Below are positions 34,501-43,130 of a stretch of DNA of 64,000 nucleotides, piece by piece. The stretch is from Chryseobacterium pennae. GTDB lineage: Bacteria; Bacteroidota; Bacteroidia; Flavobacteriales; Weeksellaceae. The stretch's first letter is position 1, and each line of letters starts with the position of its first letter. The notes beneath the pieces were generated by a model. The model was not told where the DNA came from. It saw only the letters and a list, made by a program, of their open reading frames with translations, and did no database searches. Both the position numbers and the translations under genes were made by a program. The stretch is from assembly GCF_003385515.1 (NCBI RefSeq), contig NZ_QNVT01000009.1, positions 143,089 to 207,088 of the forward strand, written 5' to 3'.

Positions 34501-37473
34501 TTAAAATTTAACATTTAACTGAATCCCTACAGTTCTTGCCTGAGGTAACTGTCCCATTTCAACTCCCGGCACGATGGTAGAATCATCCAATGTAGCTGCT
34601 TCCGGATCGAATAGCGGGAACTTGGTCCACATCCAAAGGTTTCTCCCGTATAATGCTAGCGTAATATCTGTAACTTTTAAAGGTTCAATGATTGATTTCG
34701 GAAAAGAGTAAGAGATTCTGGCATCTCTCAGCTTAATGAATGAGGTATCAAATGAATTGGTTTCCACATTTGCTCTTCTGTAATAGTCTCCATAATAACT
34801 GGAAACAGAAATTCCCTTTGTATTAGGTGAAAAAGTACCATCAGGATTCTGAACCACTCCCTGTCCTACGATCAAGCCACCTGGATTGTCTCTTCCTGCG
34901 AGAGTATGGGTGAGTTTTCCCTGCTCAGACATTTTATGATGAGAATGTGAGTAGGCCATTCCTTTATACTGCCCGTCAAAAGAGAAACTTAGAGTAATGT
35001 TCTTATATCTGAATTCATTCTGAAGTCCTGCTCTCCATTTTGGATATGCATTTCCGATTTTATTGATGTCAGTTGATTTCATGGTCAGCCCGTCTTTATC
35101 ATAGATGACCTGCCCATCTGGTGAGTACACTAATCCTGCTCCATACATATCTCCAAGCGAACCTCCCACAACAGCATTATAAAACACTACACTTCCTACG
35201 CTTGCCATGGTATAAGGTTTCCCCTGGAATTCTTCGGGAAGGGAAAGAATTTCATTTCTGTTCATAGACCAGTTAGCACTCACGTTCCATGAGAAATTTT
35301 TATTCTTGACCGGATAGGCATTCAATGTCATTTCAAGTCCTCTGTTTCTCAGCTCACCGGAGTTGATGATCCTTTTATTATATCCAGTTTCATACAGCAT
35401 CGGAATAATAATAGACTGATCTTTTGAATTGTTCTGGTATGCTGTAAAATTGAATGTCAATCTGTTTTTCAGGACTGTAAAATCCATCCCGGCTTCAATA
35501 TTGGTGATCATTTCCGGTTTAAGATTTGGATTCTGGAATAATAAAGGAGATTCTACTGATCCTACAAATGAACTGTTTTCATAGTACTTATCAAGCATAT
35601 AAGTGTAGGTATCATTTCCTACTTTGGACCATGACAACCTCAGCTTCCAGAAGTTCAGATTATCTGATTTTATTTTGAAGATATCTGATAATACAAAAGA
35701 TGATGATACGGATGGGTAGAAATAAGATCTGTTTTGACTGGGCAAAGTACTGCTCCAGTCATTTCTTGCTGTCACATCCAGAAATATCAGATCCTTATAG
35801 TTAAAGTTAGCCAATGCATATACACTGTTTACCTGCTTGTCATTAGGTCTTGGCAGTTTATATTCTACCTGTATACCGTTAGAAAGCTGATAAAGTCCTA
35901 CTTTATTCAGTCCGTTGGCTCTGTAATCGTTCATGGTATATTCATGATATCTGATGTTTCCTCCGGCAGAAGCAGTCATTCCAATGTTTCCGAATTTATT
36001 TTTATAGGTGAACAAGACATCGTTATTCAGGTCCATGTATCTTATATATTGCTCTCTATAGAAGCCTTTCAGGTAATTGGCGGAACTCCAGGGTCTTCTT
36101 TGGGTACGCAGTTCATTGTTCCATTCCAAACCGGTTTTATAAACCACATCAAGGTTCTTGGCCAGCTGGTAACTGATATTAATATTTCCTGTAATTGTTT
36201 TCTTATTGGTTCCGTTAAGGTTTTCATAAGCAATCAGATAAGGGTTATCGATATAGGAACTGAAAGGATGAACCTGTTCAATCTGTTCCTGGCCTTTTTT
36301 CCAGACAGGTCTGTACCATGCAAGATCTACGTTCGGATTCTGGAAGATCATGAAGTAAGAGATAGACTGGTTGTTGTACCCTGTTGCTGGGAGATTGTCA
36401 CTTTTTGTCTGGCTGAAGTTAATCTTTGTTCCTATTTTCAGCCTGCTGCTAAGCTTATGATCTAAAGATAATGCCGCACTGAACCTGTCGAAGCCTGTAT
36501 TGGGCATCATCCATTCATTTTTAAGATAGGTAAGTGAGGTTCTGAAAGCTGTGGTTTCGTTGGAATGCTCTACAGCCAAACTGTTGGAATAATTGGAACC
36601 TACCTGCCAGAAATCTTTGATATTATTGGTATAAGGTTTCCAAAGCTGTCTTTCCTTACCTTGTGTTTCTATATCCGGATCATACTGAAAATAGTATTGG
36701 CCGGCAAACTTTGGTCCAAATGCGCTGCTGGTAGAGCCGGTATTGATCCCATCAACGGAATTTCCGTAAGAATAGTAATAATTTCCGTTTTTATCTTTCT
36801 GTTGGGTTCCCTGCCCATATTCATACTGATAATCCGGCCATTTCAGAACGGTATCATAATTTGTATAGGAGTTAAAGCTTATCTGAACTTTTCCTTTTTT
36901 ACTCTTCCCGGATTTTGTAGTGATCATGATGGCTCCCCTGGAACCTCTGGAACCATATAATGCCGCTGCACTAGGACCTTTCAGGATAGAGATGGATTCA
37001 ATATCATCCGGGTTGATACTATTGAAGCTGTCTCCGTAATCGATAGGTAAATCACCACCTGAACCTGCTCCATACGCGGATGTTCCGGTTCCGGTTTTAT
37101 TACCACTCAAAGGAACCCCGTCTACAACAATCAGAGCATCGTTGTTTCCCATATTCATTGAAATATCGCCGCGAAGTGTGATACGGGTTGTACCTAATGG
37201 CCCAGCTCCGGCAGTCTGAATCTTTAATCCGGCTACTTTACCTTCCAAAGCCTGTGCCCAGTTATTGTTCTGGGTTCTTAAAATTTCTTCAGATTTAACA
37301 GTCTGGGTAGAATATCCCAAAGACTTGTCATGTCTTTTGATTCCCAAAGCAGTCACTACTACTTCATCAAGTCCTTTAACAGTATCTTTTTTTGCTTTCT
37401 GCTGAGCTGTCAGACTGGCACTGAATAACCCTAACAGCGACAAAACCAACACTTTTTGTACCTCTTTACGCAT
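34501..37473 (-). CDS. SusC/RagA-family TonB-dependent transporter
   Basis: A 990-aa outer-membrane beta-barrel. The signal peptide (MRKEVQKVLVLSLLGLFSAS) is followed at once by the TonB box region GLDEVVVTALGIKRHDKSLG and the plug, with ALEGKVAGLKIQTAGAGPLG, DALIVVDGVPL and SISILKGPSAAALYGSRGSR. The barrel ends in GIQLNVKF. It lacks the N-terminal carboxypeptidase-regulatory-like domain of many SusC proteins. It is first in an operon with SusD and a phosphoesterase; a -7 element lies 17 nt upstream of the start. Confidence 0.93.
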   Translation of the reverse strand: MRKEVQKVLVLSLLGLFSASLTAQQKAKKDTVKGLDEVVVTALGIKRHDKSLGYSTQTVKSEEILRTQNNNWAQALEGKVAGLKIQTAGAGPLGTTRITLRGDISMNMGNNDALIVVDGVPLSGNKTGTGTSAYGAGSGGDLPIDYGDSFNSINPDDIESISILKGPSAAALYGSRGSRGAIMITTKSGKSKKGKVQISFNSYTNYDTVLKWPDYQYEYGQGTQQKDKNGNYYYSYGNSVDGINTGSTSSAFGPKFAGQYYFQYDPDIETQGKERQLWKPYTNNIKDFWQVGSNYSNSLAVEHSNETTAFRTSLTYLKNEWMMPNTGFDRFSAALSLDHKLSSRLKIGTKINFSQTKSDNLPATGYNNQSISYFMIFQNPNVDLAWYRPVWKKGQEQIEQVHPFSSYIDNPYLIAYENLNGTNKKTITGNINISYQLAKNLDVVYKTGLEWNNELRTQRRPWSSANYLKGFYREQYIRYMDLNNDVLFTYKNKFGNIGMTASAGGNIRYHEYTMNDYRANGLNKVGLYQLSNGIQVEYKLPRPNDKQVNSVYALANFNYKDLIFLDVTARNDWSSTLPSQNRSYFYPSVSSSFVLSDIFKIKSDNLNFWKLRLSWSKVGNDTYTYMLDKYYENSSFVGSVESPLLFQNPNLKPEMITNIEAGMDFTVLKNRLTFNFTAYQNNSKDQSIIIPMLYETGYNKRIINSGELRNRGLEMTLNAYPVKNKNFSWNVSANWSMNRNEILSLPEEFQGKPYTMASVGSVVFYNAVVGGSLGDMYGAGLVYSPDGQVIYDKDGLTMKSTDINKIGNAYPKWRAGLQNEFRYKNITLSFSFDGQYKGMAYSHSHHKMSEQGKLTHTLAGRDNPGGLIVGQGVVQNPDGTFSPNTKGISVSSYYGDYYRRANVETNSFDTSFIKLRDARISYSFPKSIIEPLKVTDITLALYGRNLWMWTKFPLFDPEAATLDDSTIVPGVEMGQLPQARTVGIQLNVKF

Positions 37474-37489
37474 ATCCTTTTTGTTTGCG

Positions 37490-37497
37490 CAAAATTA
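37490..37497 (-). promoter_or_regulatory. -7 promoter element of the SusC/SusD operon
   Basis: TAATTTTG on the minus strand, 17 nt before the SusC start. No clear -33 partner is seen. Confidence 0.45.
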
Positions 37498-37717
37498 AAA
37501 CGACATTATGAGTATGGTTTTAATAGTATTTTAACGTTTATTAAATGTTTACTGAATACAACATTAAGTATTCCTTAACAAAAACAGCTATTTTACTGAT
37601 TAACAATTGCTTAAAAAATTAATATTTTTTAACACTCTTTTGAAGTTCTGTTTATTTGTGTATCTTTATTGTCTTGCCCTGAGATAATAATGTAAATCCA
37701 AAGAAGGATTTCTTCAA

Positions 37718-37927
37718 TCATATTTTTGTAAGTGCGGAACCTTTATGGGAGGCAATATGATCTGATTTATCACTTTTGATCTCATATTGCGGGCTCTCTT
37801 CTGTGGCATGATGGGTATATCCTTTGTAATCAAAATCTTTGGTATGAACTTTAATAATAGTTCCGGATACTCTTCCCGCCTCTGAATTCCAGCTTACTTT
37901 ATCTCCTATTTTGAACTTTGTTTCCAT
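37718..37927 (-). CDS. DUF2945 / HVA1-type small protein
   Basis: A 69-aa protein from ATG 37927 (METKFKIGDKVSWNSEAGRV). The pattern of KIGDKVSWNSEAG, GTIIKVHTKDFDYKGY and PQYEIKSDKSDHIASHKGSA matches this family of about 70 aa. The frame runs 41 codons further upstream, but that part has no family similarity. The function is unknown. Confidence 0.85.
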   Translation of the reverse strand: METKFKIGDKVSWNSEAGRVSGTIIKVHTKDFDYKGYTHHATEESPQYEIKSDKSDHIASHKGSALTKI

Positions 37928-38130
37928 ACTGTTTATGTTTAAAACGGCCAGAATAAAGTTACAGTATATACTAATATAATGTCCTATTTTTTGGTTACAA
38001 AAAACTGCACCTGATTTTATTTTCGGCTGAATTCCCCTTTGCAAAAGCAATTTAACATAATAAATTAATCACACATTATTAGAGTTATTTAATTTAAATT
38101 CTATACATTTAAACTTTAAACAAAATAATT

Positions 38131-38322
38131 ATGAAAAAGCAAAAATCAATCAAGAATCTTGAAGCAAAAGGACTAGGTAATTTTACTAAAACGTTTGGTA
38201 AAAAAGTATTCGGAGGAGAAGGAGCTCCTACAAGATCAATTAAAGAGATTGTAATTACAGTACATCATTTACAGGAAGACGATGATGCTCCAATTGACCA
38301 AACAAATGATGGTCCTTACTAA
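38131..38322 (+). CDS. candidate RiPP precursor peptide of the grasp-with-spasm cluster
   Basis: A 63-aa peptide: a basic leader (MKKQKSIKNLEAKGLGNFTK), a glycine region FGGEGAP and an acidic C-terminal part with VITVHHLQEDDDAP and QTNDGPY. The Thr/Ser/Lys and Asp/Glu side chains in the second half are what ATP-grasp maturases link in graspetides, so the core probably lies there (inference). It is separated by a strong palindrome from the maturation genes. The exact core and leader cleavage site are unknown; a double-glycine cut near FGG is one option. Confidence 0.65.
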   Translation: MKKQKSIKNLEAKGLGNFTKTFGKKVFGGEGAPTRSIKEIVITVHHLQEDDDAPIDQTNDGPY

Positions 38323-38348
38323 GAAATTTAAATACATTTTTTAATTGG

Positions 38349-38382
38349 CTACCTCAGATTAATCTGAGGTAGTTATATTTTT
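38349..38382 (+). terminator. perfect 12-bp palindrome, partial terminator behind the precursor
   Basis: CTACCTCAGATT (38349-38360) is followed directly by its reverse complement AATCTGAGGTAG (38361-38372) and a T-rich tract. In this position it would let the precursor be transcribed more than the maturases. Confidence 0.8.
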
Positions 38383-38418
38383 ACTCTATTTTGTTTTTCA
38401 AATTTAATTCTGAACGAT

Positions 38419-38874
38419 ATGTATAAATTAATAATAGGTATCTGTATCCTTTTTTTATACAGCTGTGGCACTAATAAATTCAACCGATTATCTAAGTATA
38501 ATTCATTTGAAAGAGAAGGGGATTATTACCGGTTTAAAAACGATTCTCTGGATGTAACCATGCTCATATTTGGAGGGTTTGAAATGGCTGAAAATAAAAA
38601 AGAATTCGATTCTATTAATAAAGTCTTGCACCAGCCTACCCATAAATACAAAGGTGATAAATTGTTCTATCTTCAAAATTCCACATATAAAACATATGAT
38701 TGCGCTCTGCTGGTTGAGAATAAAAAACTCCCGGAACAGATGAAAGAATCAAAACAATTCATTACTAAAACTATACAGTGTGGTAATTCTGCACTATCAT
38801 TTAAAATATCCAGAACTACATTTGACGAAACAATGCAATTTTATTTTAAAAATTTCAAATGCTTGAAAGAGTAA
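38419..38874 (+). CDS. small lipoprotein in the RiPP cluster
   Basis: A 151-aa protein with a lipoprotein signal (MYKLIIGICILFLYSC; lipobox LYSC). The rest is polar and has no recognised domain. It ends 7 nt before the ATP-grasp gene, so it is co-transcribed. It may take part in export or immunity; this is a guess from position only. Confidence 0.7.
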   Translation: MYKLIIGICILFLYSCGTNKFNRLSKYNSFEREGDYYRFKNDSLDVTMLIFGGFEMAENKKEFDSINKVLHQPTHKYKGDKLFYLQNSTYKTYDCALLVENKKLPEQMKESKQFITKTIQCGNSALSFKISRTTFDETMQFYFKNFKCLKE

Positions 38875-38881
38875 TTTTACT

Positions 38882-39853
38882 ATGGTTTTAATTATATCAA
38901 AATCTGATGATACCCCAACCGAGCAGGTTGCCAATTGGCTGAATACATATAAAGTACCTTTTTTTGTTCTCAATGAGAATATTTATGATGTTTTAGAAAT
39001 TAATTTCAACAGCGGAGAAATATTTATTGGGGGGTATTCTATTGATATGTTTAAAGTGGTCTGGTTTCGAAAATTTCCCTATGCTCTGCAGGAAAGCCAA
39101 AAAAAAGATATCAGAAACAACTTATACTTTTCACTCGTAGAATACAATTTAATTGAAGCCAGAGCCCTGCGTGAATACCTATTCTTTGAATTAAAAAAAA
39201 GAGATGTGGTATGGTTGACGAATCCCTTTTTTATGACCGAAAACAAACTTATTCAAATGCAGACAGCAAAAGCCTGCGGACTTTCGGTTCCTGAAACATT
39301 CATTGTCAATAATAAGAAAAAAGTCAAAACACTTGTAAACTCAGGGAAAGAACTTATTACGAAACCATTTGAAAACTGTGTCAATTTCAGGTCAGAAAAC
39401 CGGTTTATTACGATGCAGACTACTGCGGTAAATGATAAGCTGGATGCCATTCCTGATTATTTTAGACCGGCACTTATTCAATCAAAAATTGAAAGGCAGT
39501 TCGAAATCCGGGTATTTTATCTACTGGGAGTGTTTTTTTCTACGAAAATAATTACCAACGATAATACGATGGTAGATCACCGTATTTCTGTTGCGAATGA
39601 CGACTGTCGTTTTGAAATCTATCAGCTTCCAAAAGATGTGGAAGAAAAGCTCCGTCATCTGTTAGATACCTTTCAGTTAAACTGCGCTTCCGTAGATCTG
39701 ATTGTAAACACCCGGAATGAACACTATTTTTTAGAAATAAATCCTGTGGGTCAGTTTACTTACCACTCCGTATTTAACAATACTTATTTAGAAATTGAAA
39801 TTGCCCTTGCCTTAAAAAAATTATTAAAAGAATGCAGCATAAAAAATACATAA
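38882..39853 (+). CDS. gwsG: grasp-with-spasm system ATP-grasp peptide maturase
   Basis: A 323-aa ATP-grasp ligase of the MvdD/graspetide type. The N-terminal pre-ATP-grasp part has VVWFRKFPYAL. The ATP-binding region includes LTNPFFMTENKLIQMQTAKA, CGLSVPETFIV and ELITKPF, and the metal-binding end is CASVDLIVNTRNEHYFLEIN with NPVGQF. The family joins side chains of a precursor peptide through ester or amide bonds using ATP. The gene overlaps the next small gene by 22 nt. Confidence 0.9.
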   Translation: MVLIISKSDDTPTEQVANWLNTYKVPFFVLNENIYDVLEINFNSGEIFIGGYSIDMFKVVWFRKFPYALQESQKKDIRNNLYFSLVEYNLIEARALREYLFFELKKRDVVWLTNPFFMTENKLIQMQTAKACGLSVPETFIVNNKKKVKTLVNSGKELITKPFENCVNFRSENRFITMQTTAVNDKLDAIPDYFRPALIQSKIERQFEIRVFYLLGVFFSTKIITNDNTMVDHRISVANDDCRFEIYQLPKDVEEKLRHLLDTFQLNCASVDLIVNTRNEHYFLEINPVGQFTYHSVFNNTYLEIEIALALKKLLKECSIKNT

Positions 39854-40026
39854 ACCTCATCCATCCCCTATTGGACGATCAATTTGCAGAAACCCTTAAA
39901 AAATTCACTTCGGAAAAGGAAAGGTACAGGGTTATTTCTCATAAATACAACTCTATAAACTATAAAGTGAAAGTATATGATAAAGTATGTACCCCATTTA
40001 TAGATTTAAAATCTTTTGAAAAATGA
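39832..40026 (+). CDS. 64-aa protein coupled between the two maturase genes
   Basis: Starts inside the end of gwsG and ends in an ATGA overlap with gwsS, so it is coupled at both sides and is very likely real. The sequence begins MQHKKYINLIHPLLDDQFAE, with no signal peptide or known motif. It could be a peptide-binding partner, a second substrate or an accessory protein; none is shown by the sequence. Confidence 0.65.
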   Translation: MQHKKYINLIHPLLDDQFAETLKKFTSEKERYRVISHKYNSINYKVKVYDKVCTPFIDLKSFEK

Positions 40027-41057
40027 GACAGTATTTTGAATTGTATCAGGACTGCTCTATCGTGAAAGGAGCAAAGAATATTCTCCTATTTGATGTTCAT
40101 TTTAATAAAATTCTTGATATCACAGATTTTTATGACATTTTTTTTGAGGATTATTATTTCCCTGTAGATGAGGATCTTTCAGAGGTTATAACATTTTTAA
40201 TTGAAGAAAAATTTGGCACATTAACAGAAAATGTTACTTCAGAAAAATTTCGGAAGAAATTTAAGTGGAGAACGCCGAACAAGATTACTGAAGTTATAAT
40301 TGAACACAAAATTAAAGATGATTTTGATACAGCCGGAGCATACAAGATAATAGAAGAACTTTCTACAAGTTTTCTCCAGATAAGATTTCTGGAGTTTTCT
40401 TTGGTTAGGCTGAATGAAATTTTATCCTTAATTGAGTTCTCCAGTATAAGAACAGCTGAAATTCTGCTTCCCTATACGGATCAGTCAGAGAACATTGCGG
40501 TTATAGAAATATTAGAAAAAAATCCCAGGGTAAAAACGGTTTATTTTTATAATGCTCCGGAAAATAGATCAGTTGTTGATGATGATAATTTATTCACTGT
40601 TATCTACTATGAAAAAAATATTATAAATCCCAAATACTGTGGTATTATTCAGGAAGATTATTTTCTGAATGATATAAATAATATCTCAAAAAGCAAAGCT
40701 GTAAATAACTGTCTTTATGGGAAGTTATTTATTTCTGGAAACGGAGATTTGAAAAACTGCCCGTCCTCTCAAAGAATCATTAATAATATAGATAAAGCTT
40801 CAGTTTCTTCTTTAACTCAGGAAATAAGTAAAGAAAAAGAAAGATTTATTACCAAAGATCAGATCGAGGTCTGTAAAGACTGTGAGTATAGATATTTCTG
40901 TACAGATTGCCGAATGTACAGGGAAAATCCAGAAAATATCTTCTCCAAACCCTTAAAGTGTGGATATGATCCTTATAAAGGGATCTGGGAAGACTGGAGT
41001 ACTAATCCTTTAAAATTGAAAGCTATTAAATATTATGAACTTGACAACCTTAACTAA
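40023..41057 (+). CDS. gwsS: grasp-with-spasm system SPASM-domain peptide maturase
   Basis: A 344-aa protein whose C-terminal SPASM-like region has cysteines in CLYGKLFISGNGDLKNCPSS, CKDCEYRYFCTDC and LKCGYDP (about residues 235-325), which should hold iron-sulfur clusters. The radical-SAM CxxxCxxC motif is absent; that is typical for this family. The N-terminal part (YFELYQDCSIVKGAKNILLF) may bind the precursor leader. It works with the ATP-grasp protein. The gene overlaps the next one by 23 nt. Confidence 0.88.
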   Translation: MRQYFELYQDCSIVKGAKNILLFDVHFNKILDITDFYDIFFEDYYFPVDEDLSEVITFLIEEKFGTLTENVTSEKFRKKFKWRTPNKITEVIIEHKIKDDFDTAGAYKIIEELSTSFLQIRFLEFSLVRLNEILSLIEFSSIRTAEILLPYTDQSENIAVIEILEKNPRVKTVYFYNAPENRSVVDDDNLFTVIYYEKNIINPKYCGIIQEDYFLNDINNISKSKAVNNCLYGKLFISGNGDLKNCPSSQRIINNIDKASVSSLTQEISKEKERFITKDQIEVCKDCEYRYFCTDCRMYRENPENIFSKPLKCGYDPYKGIWEDWSTNPLKLKAIKYYELDNLN

Positions 41058-41856
41058 TATTGCATTTTTAATTTTTGCCACTCAATTGCTCTCAGCTCAA
41101 AAGATAAGAGTAACATATCATCTGAAATATAAAACAGATTCACTACAATCAGCACATAAAGAAAATGACATGCTACTGGATATTTATAGTTCTGATGCTT
41201 CAAGATTTTATCCCGAGAAATTGTATAAAAGTGATTCTATCCGCAAAAATGGAACCTCAGGCCAATATTATTCTTTGGATTTCAATCATGCTACAATCAG
41301 AAATAAGGCTTATTTGAAAAAATATTACCGGGTATTAACTGATGTATACGAGATTACAGAAGAAATGCCTTCCCTGGAATGGAAAATCAGTTCCGATAAA
41401 AAGAAAATCGGTGAGTATGAATGTCAAAGTGCGACATTAAAATATAAAAACAGACAATGGACTGCGTGGTTTACTCAAGATATTCCTATTTCTGAAGGTC
41501 CTTCGTTTTTTAAAGGATTACCAGGGCTGGTTATCTGGGTTCATGATGATAAAAACAATTATGATTTTTCCCTAAAAAAACTTACTAAAGATTTTTATGA
41601 CCCCTATAACGGTATAGATTTCAATTCTGAAAATATCGTTAAAATAAATAAGGACCAACTTAACAAAATTTACATTAATTATTATTTAGATCCCTACAAA
41701 GAAGCTAAAATGGGGAAAATAAAAATGAATTTTGTTGACGAAAAGGGTAATGAAGTTAAGAATATCAATTGGAACGAATTAACAAAAAACAAGCAAGAAG
41801 TAATAAAACGGAATAATAATCCTATTGAGTTATCAGATGTGGTAAAATACCCTTAA
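41035..41856 (+). CDS. GLPGLI-family secreted protein
   Basis: A 273-aa protein with a signal peptide (MNLTTLTNIAFLIFATQLLS) and the name-giving motif in FFKGLPGLVIWVHDDKNNYD (about residues 160-180). The WTAWFTQDIPISEGP segment before it is also typical. GLPGLI proteins are often found with grasp-with-spasm clusters; their function is unknown. Translation is coupled to gwsS by a 23-nt overlap. Confidence 0.9.
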   Translation: MNLTTLTNIAFLIFATQLLSAQKIRVTYHLKYKTDSLQSAHKENDMLLDIYSSDASRFYPEKLYKSDSIRKNGTSGQYYSLDFNHATIRNKAYLKKYYRVLTDVYEITEEMPSLEWKISSDKKKIGEYECQSATLKYKNRQWTAWFTQDIPISEGPSFFKGLPGLVIWVHDDKNNYDFSLKKLTKDFYDPYNGIDFNSENIVKINKDQLNKIYINYYLDPYKEAKMGKIKMNFVDEKGNEVKNINWNELTKNKQEVIKRNNNPIELSDVVKYP

Positions 41857-41903
41857 TCTACTTTGGAGTTAAGCTTTTTTTGGAAAAACCGAGATTTAAA
41901 ACT

Positions 41904-42213
41904 TTAATAGTCGGAAAACAGCTTTTGTTTATTCTTTTTAAATTGCTGGATGCTATGAATTGGATTTTCCCGGGCTTCTAAAATTCCGTTAATTTTCTGA
42001 AGAATTCCGCTCTTGATCTCGTATGCTCTTTTTATACATACGAGAGTATGCCCCAAACAGAGCCAATCCCCAGCCCAACAATATAATAAACAGTGAAGTT
42101 TACAGCACAGGTTTATTTGTAGGGCTCAGTTTTGTAAAATTCAGGGCAATATCCTATTCTGTGTTTACAATAACATACTGGAACATTATCACGTATCTGA
42201 TTCTGAGCTCAGT
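41904..42213 (-). pseudogene. decayed 2TM-domain-like membrane protein
   Basis: Reading the minus strand gives RYVIMFQYVIVNTE-stop-DIALNFTKLSPTNKPVL-stop-TSLFIILLGWGLALFGAYSR, similar to two-helix 2TM proteins (YVIVN and LGWGxGL). After a frameshift near the A-run at about 42030, the frame continues as AYEIKSGILQKINGILEA to LFSDY. Two stops and one shift make it a pseudogene. The + strand frame over it is a shadow. Confidence 0.5.
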
Positions 42214-42218
42214 CTATA

Positions 42219-42965
42219 TTATTTATTTTTAAGCTGTTCAGGAATGTTTGTGGTTACAAAACCGATTCCCTGCTTTTTCAATTCGTCGTATACAGCAACC
42301 TCATTTACCGTCCATGAATTGGTAATAAGTCCCAATGCTTTTGCTTCGGCAATCCATGTCGGGTTTTTCTGGAAAACGCTGTAGTGGTAATCCATTCCGT
42401 CAAGACCTTCTTTTTTGATCTGCTCCGGTGACAATTCTCCGTTCAGATACTGCACTTTAAATGATGGTGCCAGTTTTTTGATTTCTTTACAGATATTCAG
42501 ACTGAAGGAAATAAATTCACTTTGAGATTCAAGTTTCATATCCCTGATCATTTTGATCGTCTTCCGGGTAATCTCATTTTCGATTTCAGGCGTTTTATCC
42601 GGTTTGATCTCCACGATTAATTTCACAGATGTATCCTTCTTTCCCTGCTTTAAATAATCTTTCAAAGTAGGAAATTTTTCACCATTCGACAATTTCAGAG
42701 CTTCCAATTCTTTGAATGAAGTTTCAGAGATCTCCATTTTACCATGGTGCTCATCATGATTAATTACCAAAACGCCATCCTTGGTCATCCTTACATCAAA
42801 CTCAGAACCATAAACTTTTAATTTCTGAGCGTTTTCCAATGATTTAATTGAATTTTCCGTTGTAGAAGGCTGTGCCTGGAAATATCCTCTATGGGCAATA
42901 ATCTGTGTTTGTGCTTTCATCAAAACTGTACTTAAAACTGCTAACCCTAAGATAAAATTTTTCAT
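42219..42965 (-). CDS. glycerophosphodiester phosphodiesterase, secreted
   Basis: A 248-aa protein with a signal peptide (MKNFILGLAVLSTVLMKAQ). The GDPD catalytic motif is IAHRGYFQAQPSTTENS (about residues 22-38), followed by EFDVRMTKDGVLVINHD (about 56-72) and VEIKPD. It hydrolyses glycerophosphodiesters to glycerol-3-phosphate and an alcohol in the periplasm. It is monocistronic as far as can be seen. Confidence 0.92.
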   Translation of the reverse strand: MKNFILGLAVLSTVLMKAQTQIIAHRGYFQAQPSTTENSIKSLENAQKLKVYGSEFDVRMTKDGVLVINHDEHHGKMEISETSFKELEALKLSNGEKFPTLKDYLKQGKKDTSVKLIVEIKPDKTPEIENEITRKTIKMIRDMKLESQSEFISFSLNICKEIKKLAPSFKVQYLNGELSPEQIKKEGLDGMDYHYSVFQKNPTWIAEAKALGLITNSWTVNEVAVYDELKKQGIGFVTTNIPEQLKNK

Positions 42966-43046
42966 AATATAATTTAGATAATTAAAACAAAGTTCTGTAA
43001 CTTTTGATAAAGGTAGGTATTACAGGACTTATTGAGAAATATAAAA

Positions 43047-43111
43047 CCACAAAAGAAAGACCTTAACAGCGTATTTTAGAATACTGTTTCTTAAAAATCT
43101 ATCTTTTGTGG
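43047..43111. repeat. short inverted repeat of the CCACAAAAG family
   Basis: CCACAAAAGA (43047-43056) and TCTTTTGTGG (43102-43111), 45 nt apart. The arms resemble the ends of the element at 31169-31351. Confidence 0.5.
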
Positions 43112-43130
43112 CTACTAGTATTACTATTGA

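Noticed and set aside
42023..42232. 69-codon + strand frame
   Set aside because: It is the shadow of a decayed minus-strand membrane gene with better protein-like content.
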